DNA of 64,000 nucleotides, taken from UBA4660 sp034408895 (GTDB lineage: Bacteria; Bacteroidota; Bacteroidia; Flavobacteriales_D; Sanyastnellaceae). Within the stretch, counting starts at the first letter, position 1. Each line of letters opens with the position of its first letter. The stretch is from positions 40,096 through 104,095 of the forward strand of contig JAWXCI010000024.1 of assembly GCA_034408895.1 (NCBI GenBank), given 5' to 3'. This document shows positions 8,633 through 15,746 of this stretch, in pieces. The notes below the pieces were generated by a model. The model saw only the letters and a program-made list of their open reading frames with translations, was not told the origin of the DNA and searched no databases. Both the position numbers and the translations under genes were made by a program.

Positions 8633-10159
8633 ATGCCCACCAAAAGACTTCAATCTGCACTAGTTTCAGTATTTGATAAGGACGGATTGGAACCCATTGT
8701 TAATGCACTCCACCAACTCAACATCACCATTTATTCCACGGGAGGAACGCAGGATTTTATTGAAAAACTTGGTGTGCCGGTGAAGGCCGTAGAAGACCTC
8801 ACCGGCTACCCATCCATACTTGTAGGAAGGGTAAAAACACTTCACCCGAAAGTTTTTGGGGGAATACTGGCAAGGCGAAATGATGAAGGTGATCGCAATC
8901 AACTTGCTGAGTTTGCTATTCCTGAAATTGACCTTGTGGTGGTTGATCTCTACCCTTTCGAGAAGACCGTTGCATCAGGTGCATCTCATGAAGATATTGT
9001 GGAGAAAATTGACATCGGTGGAATTTCCCTGATTCGTGCAGCAGCTAAAAATTTCCGCGATGTAGTGATTGTTTCATCGAAGAATCAATACAACAACTTA
9101 CAGGAAATTCTCCACTCTGGCGGAACAACTTCTGAAGAGCAGAGAAGAAATTTTGCGCGCGAAGCATTCGATGTTTCATCGCACTATGATTCTAAAATCT
9201 ATCAGTGGTTTTGTGGTGATGAAATTCATTCACTTAAAGTGAGCGAGCAAAACGGTGCAATGCTTCGCTATGGTGAAAACCCTCACCAGCGTGGTATTTT
9301 CTTCGGTGACCTGGATGCAATATTTGAGAAGATGAACGGCAAAGAACTTTCCTACAACAACCTGCTGGACGTTGACGCTGCGGTTTTGCTGATGAACGAA
9401 TTTGCACAAAAGAATGACCCCACGTTTGCAATCCTGAAACACAATAACGCTTGTGGAATTGCCTCGCGAAAAACCATCAGTGCTGCATACGAAGCAGCAC
9501 TGGCCTGCGACCCTGTTTCAGCCTTTGGAGGAATTCTTATAACGAATGTGGCAATTGATGCAGCAGCGGCAGAAAAAATAAATCCGCTGTTTTGTGAAGT
9601 GGTAATTGCACCAAAGTTTGAAACGCAGGCGCTGGAAATATTGGCGATGAAACCAAATCGGATTTTGCTTCGGCAGAAGAAAACAGATTTGCCCAATGCC
9701 CAACTTCGCACCTTGCTCAATGGTGTCATCTGGCAGGAGCGTGATGCAAAATCGGAACGCGAACACGACCTGAAACTTGTAACGGAAAAAGAAGCCGCTA
9801 CTCCTGAAATGAGTGATTTGCTCTTTGCAAACAAAGTGGTGAAGCATACTAAAAGCAACACCATTGTGCTGGTTAAACATCATCAACTGCTGGCAAGCGG
9901 CACCGGCCAGACATCGCGCGTGGATGCATTGCGACAGGCGATTGCCAAAGCGCATTCATTCGATTTTGATCTGAAGGGTGCAGTGATGGCCAGCGATGCA
10001 TTCTTCCCCTTTCCTGATTGCGTAGAAATTGCGCATCAGGCCGGAATCACAGCAGTAGTTCAGCCGGGCGGTTCCATTAAAGATCAACTTTCAATTGACT
10101 ACTGCAATGCAAACAAGATGTCCATGTATATGACGGGGATTAGACATTTCAGGCATTGA
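8633..10159 (+). CDS. purH: Bifunctional AICAR formyltransferase/IMP cyclohydrolase
   Basis: A 508-residue cytoplasmic enzyme for the last two steps of IMP synthesis. The N-terminal MGS-like cyclohydrolase domain has YSTGGT near residue 35 and GRVKTLHPKV near 65. The C-terminal AICAR transformylase domain has KHNNACG near 270 and SDAFFPFPD near 450. Length and motif order are normal for the family. It stands alone here, without other pur genes, as is common in this phylum. Confidence 0.96.
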   Translation: MPTKRLQSALVSVFDKDGLEPIVNALHQLNITIYSTGGTQDFIEKLGVPVKAVEDLTGYPSILVGRVKTLHPKVFGGILARRNDEGDRNQLAEFAIPEIDLVVVDLYPFEKTVASGASHEDIVEKIDIGGISLIRAAAKNFRDVVIVSSKNQYNNLQEILHSGGTTSEEQRRNFAREAFDVSSHYDSKIYQWFCGDEIHSLKVSEQNGAMLRYGENPHQRGIFFGDLDAIFEKMNGKELSYNNLLDVDAAVLLMNEFAQKNDPTFAILKHNNACGIASRKTISAAYEAALACDPVSAFGGILITNVAIDAAAAEKINPLFCEVVIAPKFETQALEILAMKPNRILLRQKKTDLPNAQLRTLLNGVIWQERDAKSEREHDLKLVTEKEAATPEMSDLLFANKVVKHTKSNTIVLVKHHQLLASGTGQTSRVDALRQAIAKAHSFDFDLKGAVMASDAFFPFPDCVEIAHQAGITAVVQPGGSIKDQLSIDYCNANKMSMYMTGIRHFRH

Positions 10160-10245
10160 AGATTGTATGGAATCATGTCGAAATTTATTCACGCAAAAGC
10201 CAGGGCAAGCGCAAATGTGGAGGGTTTGTTTTCACGAGTTTTTTA

Positions 10246-10281
10246 CTTCTCTTTCTCTCTCTGCTTTAGTGCCTTAGTGGT
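10246..10281 (-). repeat. CGCAAAG/CACTAAG-family repeat
   Basis: On the minus strand it reads CCACTAAGGCACTAAAGCAG then AGAGAGAAAG, a degenerate member of the CGCAAAGACGCAAAG family. It lies in the short gap between purH and the LD-carboxypeptidase gene. Confidence 0.45.
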
Positions 10282-10301
10282 AAATCGCACACATTTGCCT
10301 C

Positions 10302-11261
10302 ATGCAATCCATAGTACCTCCTTATCTCAAGCCCGGTGACACCATAGCAATTGTTGCTACAGCGCGCTGGCTCACACACCAGCAATTGCAACCAGCGCTG
10401 AACATACTTCACTTGTGGGGGTTCAAAACCAAGATTGGCAACCACGTTTTCACACCACACTTTCAACTTGCCGGAACCGATGACGAGCGCACCGCGGATT
10501 TTCAAACCGCACTCGATGACCCAGCGGTGAAAGCAATTCTCATTGCACGCGGTGGTTATGGAACAGTGCGCATAATTGACGGTATTGATTTTTCAGGCTT
10601 CCTGAAAAACCCAAAATGGATTTGCGGTTATAGTGATGTAACTGTGCTTCATTCATTGCTCAACGCGCAGGGTATCGCAACCATTCACAGCACCATGCCC
10701 TATTCATTTCCAAAAGCAACAGCAGCAGCGCTGGAAACGCTCCGCCTTGCACTCACTGGTGAGTTGAATGAAGTGACATGGTCAGTAAAAATCCTCAACT
10801 CCGAAGTGCCAGTGCCCACCAAACCAGAACCCATCCCGCTGATTGGTGGAAACCTTTCCTTGCTATACAGCACACTCGGAAGTAACCGCCAGCCCGACAC
10901 CTTTCGGGAGCCTACTGAACCCTGCATACTTTTCCTTGAAGATGTTGACGAGATGCTCTACCACATTGACCGTATGATGATGGCACTGAAACGCGCATCT
11001 GTACTCGAACGAGTGCAAACCATAATAGTGGGAGGATTGACACAGATGAGGGACAACACTACAGCTTTTGGATTTCCCGATGAAAACCCGTGGGGTTTTT
11101 CTGCTAACGAAACCGTGCAGCGTTTAGGAGACATGCTGCAAATTCCGGTGTTGTCAGGATTTCCCGCAGGGCACCTGGATGATAACCGCGCATTTTACCT
11201 TGGAAGAAACGTAAGCCTCAAGTTGAATGATAATGTTGCCAATATCACTTTCGCTGATTGA
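10302..11261 (+). CDS. LD-carboxypeptidase (peptidase family S66)
   Basis: A 319-residue enzyme that removes the terminal D-Ala from the L-Lys/mDAP-D-Ala bond of murein tetrapeptides during peptidoglycan recycling; the family also includes microcin C self-immunity peptidases. The nucleophile serine lies in GYSDVTVLH near residue 112, preceded by ARGGYGTVRIID. The catalytic Glu is in LFLEDVDE and the His in SGFPAGHLDDN near the C terminus. No signal peptide is visible, so it probably acts in the cytoplasm. It is isolated from other cell-wall genes. Confidence 0.88.
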   Translation: MQSIVPPYLKPGDTIAIVATARWLTHQQLQPALNILHLWGFKTKIGNHVFTPHFQLAGTDDERTADFQTALDDPAVKAILIARGGYGTVRIIDGIDFSGFLKNPKWICGYSDVTVLHSLLNAQGIATIHSTMPYSFPKATAAALETLRLALTGELNEVTWSVKILNSEVPVPTKPEPIPLIGGNLSLLYSTLGSNRQPDTFREPTEPCILFLEDVDEMLYHIDRMMMALKRASVLERVQTIIVGGLTQMRDNTTAFGFPDENPWGFSANETVQRLGDMLQIPVLSGFPAGHLDDNRAFYLGRNVSLKLNDNVANITFAD

Positions 11262-11434
11262 GCACGGCCTGCCCATAAATTTTTTTTGAATCGGGTTAAC
11301 AAGCCAAGAAGCTGGATTTATATTGAAACATGAAGTGCTGTGTAATCTGCCAATTCATACCGTATAGAAAAATACCGAAATGCAATCTTATCATACTGAT
11401 GGCAAATGGCTTTGCTCACATGTGGGCAACAACA

Positions 11435-13315
11435 TTACACTTCTGAAGATTCAACTTCATTGCGATACTGCAATTCGCTTAACCGCTTGTACAAACCTCC
11501 TTCGCGTGACATCAGTTCATCATGGCGGCCTTCTTCTATTATTTTACCTTTTTCGAGCACAAGAATTTTATCGGCATTGCGGATGGTGGAAAGGCGGTGG
11601 GCGATTACGATGCTCGTACGATTGCGCATCAGATTGTCCAGAGCTTCCTGAACTTGCCTTTCACTTTCGCTGTCGAGCGAACTGGTGGCTTCATCAAGAA
11701 TGAGGATGGTGGGATTGCGCAACACTGCCCTGGCAATCGCAATGCGTTGGCGTTGACCACCGCTTAGTTGAATGCCCCGCTCGCCAACTATGGTTTCAAA
11801 CTTTTGAGGAAAAATTTCTATGAAGTCGAGTGCATTTGCTTTTCGAGCCGCTTCTCGAATTTCATCTTCGCTGGCCGATGGTTTTCCGTAGGCAATGTTT
11901 TCGCGGATGGTGCCACCGAACAGAATTACTTCCTGCGGAACAAAGGCCATTTGGTTTCGCAATGCTGTGAGGTCGTAATCTTTTGCAGGCTTGCCATCAA
12001 AAAGAATTTGGCCTGAGACGGGAACATAAAATTGTTGAATGAGTGATGCCATGGTTGACTTGCCGCTGCCAGATGGACCAACGAGTGCAACAGTTTGGCC
12101 GGAGTTTGCATGAAATGAAACATTGCTTAACACAGTAACATCAGATCTGGATGCGTAGTGGAACGTCACACTATCAAATTGTACATCACCGCGAATTGGA
12201 ACGGACGTTTCTTCCTCAATCATCCTTACTGGTTCTGCTTCATATCCTAATATATCCAGCACGTTTTCAATGGAGCCTATGCTGCGCTGCACACTTCCGA
12301 TTTGTGAAGCGATGCCTCCGATGCTTCCGGCAACAAGGCCTGTGAGGAGAAGGAAGGTGAAAAAGAGTTCGGAGGGCAGTTCACCACTTTGCATGAGTAA
12401 TGCTCCCTGCCAGATAACAAGTGCAAGCGCACCAAATGCAAACACGATAATGAAGGTGGCAAACATTCCGCGCCAGCGTGCACCGCGCATGGCAAGGTTG
12501 CGCACATCGCTGATGCTTTTGCCGTAACGCAATACCTCGAACATTTCGTTAGTGAAACTTTTCACGTTTACTATTCCTGTAAGTGTTTCGGAAACGATGA
12601 CGTTTGATTCTGCAACTTTGTCCTGTGTCTGTTTGCTGAGTTTGCGGATGAATCTTCCAAAGACTACTGCGGCTACCATGATGACAGGAAGTGAACACAA
12701 CATAACGAGTGTGAGTTTGGGTGAATAGCTCACGAGCATAGCGATTCCAAAAACAATGACGACCAGTTGGCGGATGATTTCGGCAAGGGTCCAGGTAAGG
12801 GTTTCCTGAATGAGCGTGATGTCGGAAGAGAGGCGTGAGTTCAAATCGCCTACTCTGCGTTCATTAAAAAACTGCATGGGCATACAAATGATTTTCTGGT
12901 AGGTGTCGTTGCGGAGGGAGCGCATGGCGTTCTCGGTAACGTAGCTGAATACATAGACACGGAGGAACGACACCACGCCCTGGATGATGAGCAATACAAA
13001 GAGAATGACGACCACGGTTTGGATGGAATCAATAGCAAAATCGAAGGAAATGATTTGGTTGAGGTAGCCGGTGTTCATCTGGCCTTCGAGTTCTTGTGTA
13101 ATGCTGTTATCGTTCACTCCAAGTCCGGCAAGCTGACCAAGTAAACGTGTGATGATGAGGGTGAAACTGCTTGAGAACAAGAGCAGCATCACACCTAACC
13201 AAAACCAGAAGCGGTAGGGTCGGATGTATTTATAAAGACCCCAGGATCTGCGCAGGGAGTCACGGGAGATTTTCTTCTTGGGTGGGTTTTGTCCGCTGTC
13301 GTTGTTTTCTTCCAT
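11435..13315 (-). CDS. ABC exporter, fused permease-ATPase (MsbA-like)
   Basis: A 626-residue half-transporter. The N-terminal six-helix exporter domain covers about residues 30-340. The ATPase has Walker A GPSGSGKST near 415, the Q-loop FVPQEVILF, the signature LSGGQRQR near 520, and Walker B ILILDEATSSLD. The arrangement suits lipid A core flippases and multidrug exporters; the substrate cannot be fixed by sequence alone. The stop is well separated from the convergent LD-carboxypeptidase gene, and a TAnnTTCG box lies 12 bp before the start. Confidence 0.92.
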   Translation of the reverse strand: MEENNDSGQNPPKKKISRDSLRRSWGLYKYIRPYRFWFWLGVMLLLFSSSFTLIITRLLGQLAGLGVNDNSITQELEGQMNTGYLNQIISFDFAIDSIQTVVVILFVLLIIQGVVSFLRVYVFSYVTENAMRSLRNDTYQKIICMPMQFFNERRVGDLNSRLSSDITLIQETLTWTLAEIIRQLVVIVFGIAMLVSYSPKLTLVMLCSLPVIMVAAVVFGRFIRKLSKQTQDKVAESNVIVSETLTGIVNVKSFTNEMFEVLRYGKSISDVRNLAMRGARWRGMFATFIIVFAFGALALVIWQGALLMQSGELPSELFFTFLLLTGLVAGSIGGIASQIGSVQRSIGSIENVLDILGYEAEPVRMIEEETSVPIRGDVQFDSVTFHYASRSDVTVLSNVSFHANSGQTVALVGPSGSGKSTMASLIQQFYVPVSGQILFDGKPAKDYDLTALRNQMAFVPQEVILFGGTIRENIAYGKPSASEDEIREAARKANALDFIEIFPQKFETIVGERGIQLSGGQRQRIAIARAVLRNPTILILDEATSSLDSESERQVQEALDNLMRNRTSIVIAHRLSTIRNADKILVLEKGKIIEEGRHDELMSREGGLYKRLSELQYRNEVESSEV

Positions 13316-13326
13316 AATAGAACGGG

Positions 13327-13334
13327 CGAAAGTA
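13327..13334 (-). promoter_or_regulatory. Candidate -7 box before the ABC exporter
   Basis: TACTTTCG followed by CCCG on the minus strand, 12 bp before the ATG at 13315. Same TTCG variant and same leader length as the box before rfbD. Confidence 0.4.
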
Positions 13335-13336
13335 GA

Positions 13337-13430
13337 GAGTAGGCTGGGTGCAGGAAGCTCCCGCTACCTGCCTGCGGCTGGCTGTGCAATCGGGATGGTA
13401 GCGCAGGCGGCAGTAGGCTGTATGCGGGAT
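13337..13430. repeat. Imperfect GC-rich palindrome, REP-like
   Basis: CTACCTGCCTGCG (13365-13377) is partly complementary to CGCAGGCGGCAGTAG (13402-13416), and GTAGGCTG recurs on both sides. There is no T tract. It lies in the divergent gap between the ABC exporter and rpmH. Confidence 0.35.
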
Positions 13431-13504
13431 GAATTGAGTTTGGTTGTTTAAATTGAACCGCTTCACGAACCGGAATACTACTTGTGAAATGAATAACAGG
13501 GAAG

Positions 13505-13534
13505 TTGCATGGAGTTGAGTGCCGGTTATATTTG
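13505..13534 (+). promoter_or_regulatory. rpmH promoter
   Basis: TATATTTG (13527-13534) is an exact TAnnTTTG -7 element, and TTG at 13505-13507 stands 19 bp upstream as a -33 element. The start codon is 43 bp beyond. This is the best two-part promoter seen in the window. Confidence 0.6.
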
Positions 13535-13576
13535 CGCCCCTTTAGAAAAAAGGAACAGTAAACAACTCACATCAGC

Positions 13577-13753
13577 ATGGCACAGAAACGCACCTACCAG
13601 CCCTCCAATACCAAACGCAGAAACAAACATGGTTTCCGCAAGCGCATGAAAAGTGTGGGTGGCCGCGCAGTTCTGGCTTCGCGCAGGGCGAAAGGCCGCA
13701 AGAAACTCACTACAAGTGATGAGCGCAGGCACAAAGGGATTGAGAGGCTCTAG
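13577..13753 (+). CDS. rpmH: 50S ribosomal protein L34
   Basis: A 58-residue, very basic protein starting MAQKRTYQPSNTKRRNKHGF and continuing with the L34 hallmark RKRMKSVGGRAVLASRRAKG. It binds 23S rRNA in the large subunit. The C-terminal tail is slightly longer than in E. coli, which is usual in Bacteroidota. The gene usually sits next to rnpA, but rnpA is not adjacent here. It has a clear promoter upstream and a probable terminator about 100 bp downstream. Confidence 0.96.
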   Translation: MAQKRTYQPSNTKRRNKHGFRKRMKSVGGRAVLASRRAKGRKKLTTSDERRHKGIERL

Positions 13754-13850
13754 TTAGTTTCCAGCTCCGGTTTTGGAGTTCCACATTCTCTAGTCGCATA
13801 TCCATCCATCCCGCTGGCTATAGTTCACAATAATTCAACAGAAAAAGCAT

Positions 13851-13886
13851 AGGTCTGTCTTTCAATGGCGGCCTTTTTTGTTTTTA
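13851..13886 (+). terminator. Probable rpmH terminator
   Basis: A short stem (AGGTC with GGCCT, using a G-U pair) around a CAATGG loop region, followed by TTTTTTGTTTTT. The stem is weak but the T tract is strong. Confidence 0.4.
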
Positions 13887-13908
13887 AGACTCTCATACAA
13901 GTTGCGCT

Positions 13909-14664
13909 TTACGAATCCAGCCATGCCTTAAATTCTGCACCGCGCTGACGGCTAACAATTACTTCTGTTTCGAATGGAGGTGAAAGTTCAAGCGCAAACC
14001 GATTGTTGAAGTGCGGTTCAATTTTTTTGATGGAGGAAAGAGAAAGAATCATTGCGCGGTTGATTCGAAAGAATTGCTCTGGATTGAGTTGTGATTCTAT
14101 TTCGTCAAGAATCGAGTCGAGCAGAAAACGGTCGTTCTTAGTTGTAACTAGAAATGAGTTGCCATCATCGCTGAAGAAGTAGGCCACATCTTCCACTTTC
14201 ACGAATGCAAGTCGCGCTGCAGTTTTAATAAGAAATCTTTTCTTGAAATCATCCTTGCGTTCACTTATGGCTTTTAGGATGGATGAAAAATCGGGTTGCT
14301 GCGAGCGGGAATAAATCGTCTCAAATTTTTCAATTGCATGTTTCAGTTCCTCCAATTCTACCGGCTTGAGCAGGTAGTCAACGCTGTTCACCTTAAATGC
14401 TTTTACCGCATAGTGGTCGAATGCAGTGGTGAAGATGACCGCAGCACTCACCGCGGCTTTCGAAAAAATATCGAAACTCAATCCATCGGCCAGTTGGATG
14501 TCCATGAAAATGAGTGCGACTTTAGTCCCTGACGAAAAGAACTCAACGGCCTCTTCTACGGAGTCAATCACCCGCACCACTTCCGCCCGTGGTCTCACTT
14601 CTTCAATGAGCCTTTGCAGGCGCTTGGCTGCGGGCTGTTCATCTTCAATGATGAGTACTTTCAT
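13909..14664 (-). CDS. LytTR response regulator
   Basis: A 251-residue cytoplasmic regulator. The receiver domain has the acidic pair in IIEDEQPAA near residue 7, the phospho-acceptor Asp in LIFMDIQLADG near 56, the Thr/Ser position at IFTTAFD and the Lys in YLLKPVE near 106. The C-terminal LytTR DNA-binding domain runs from about 145 to 250, with VEDVAYFFSDDGNSFLVTT at its start. It overlaps the histidine kinase gene by 20 bp, so the two are co-expressed and should form one two-component system. Targets are unknown; the adjoining TonB receptor is the obvious candidate. Confidence 0.92.
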   Translation of the reverse strand: MKVLIIEDEQPAAKRLQRLIEEVRPRAEVVRVIDSVEEAVEFFSSGTKVALIFMDIQLADGLSFDIFSKAAVSAAVIFTTAFDHYAVKAFKVNSVDYLLKPVELEELKHAIEKFETIYSRSQQPDFSSILKAISERKDDFKKRFLIKTAARLAFVKVEDVAYFFSDDGNSFLVTTKNDRFLLDSILDEIESQLNPEQFFRINRAMILSLSSIKKIEPHFNNRFALELSPPFETEVIVSRQRGAEFKAWLDS

Positions 14665-15721
14665 ATTCTTCGATAGAAAGAAGTGGTAGCCTTACTTCGA
14701 AATTTTCTTTTGTTTCGTTTACGGATATCTCTTTCCCGAAAGTAAGGCGATAGCGATTGTCAATATTTTGCAAACCCACTCTGGTGCCTTCGCTTTCCTG
14801 TGCTTTGAGGTGAATCGGGTTGGATATCACAAGTTCATCATTTTCCGACCGTATGGAAACTACCAGCGGCTTACGCTGAGAAACCACGTTGTGTTTTACC
14901 GCATTTTCAATCAGCATCTGCAACGACATAGGCACAACAAATTTTTTCTTTGCACTGTCCTCAATCGAAATTTGGAACCGGAGATTTTCTTCGAATCGCG
15001 TCTTGAGCAGGAAGATATAATTGTCCGTGCACATAAGTTCTTCTTCCAATGTGAAACTGGTTTTATCACGCAGGTCTAATATGCATCGATACACCATCGA
15101 AAGTTTCTGCACAAACTCCACCGCTTTGTTTTGGTCTTCGGGAATAATGCTGGCGAGTGTGTTGAGCGAATTGAAGAGGAAGTGTGGATTCACCTGGTTC
15201 TTCATGGCTTCCAGTTGACTGGTCACATTTTCCTGTTTCAGTTTTTCATTGGCCGCAATGCTTTGTTTCCACATGTTGATGAAGTAAGCTGCTTCGTAAA
15301 TGGTGGTGACCAGTGCAGTTATGAAAATGCTTGAGCCAAATGTTTTCCAGTATCCGCCTTCGGCATGAGCCCAGGGATTGTTTGGAATTTTATCTTCAAC
15401 AAACCTGAGTACCCATGCCACAAGCATTGTGTAAATGATGATAGCGATTGATTGCACAACCAGGCGCCTTTTCAACTGTTCAATGCCGGGAAATCTTTTG
15501 CGGTGAAGAATCACTATGTACCGATCACCTAACCAGAACAGCGCAGTGAATCCAACCGAAGGAATAACACTCTGGAAGAAATACGCTAAACTTTCTTGCC
15601 ATGACAGTCCCAGAAACAACGCAGGCATAATCAGCGCCAGTAGCGGAATAGCAAAGACCATGAACCACCGATCGTTAAATCCGATATACTCGCAGTTGTG
15701 TTTGTGTTTGTTTTTAAACAT
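14645..15721 (-). CDS. LytS/YehU-type sensor histidine kinase
   Basis: A 358-residue membrane kinase with four predicted helices in the first 150 residues and little extracytoplasmic sequence. The phospho-acceptor His lies in QVNPHFLFNSLNTLASI near residue 197 (His_kinase family), and the ATPase N-box appears as LIENAVKHN. The G-box region is GLQNIDNRYRLTFG near the end. The start is 25 bp after the TonB receptor stop, so receptor, kinase and regulator form one operon. The lack of a sensor domain suggests it detects a membrane or partner-protein state. Confidence 0.9.
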   Translation of the reverse strand: MFKNKHKHNCEYIGFNDRWFMVFAIPLLALIMPALFLGLSWQESLAYFFQSVIPSVGFTALFWLGDRYIVILHRKRFPGIEQLKRRLVVQSIAIIIYTMLVAWVLRFVEDKIPNNPWAHAEGGYWKTFGSSIFITALVTTIYEAAYFINMWKQSIAANEKLKQENVTSQLEAMKNQVNPHFLFNSLNTLASIIPEDQNKAVEFVQKLSMVYRCILDLRDKTSFTLEEELMCTDNYIFLLKTRFEENLRFQISIEDSAKKKFVVPMSLQMLIENAVKHNVVSQRKPLVVSIRSENDELVISNPIHLKAQESEGTRVGLQNIDNRYRLTFGKEISVNETKENFEVRLPLLSIEEYESTHH

Positions 15722-15746
15722 TGATCTTTTAACCTATAACAAAAAA

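Noticed and set aside
13577..13908. rnpA next to rpmH
   Set aside because: The sequence after rpmH leads to a terminator and a convergent response regulator; no RnpA frame is present.
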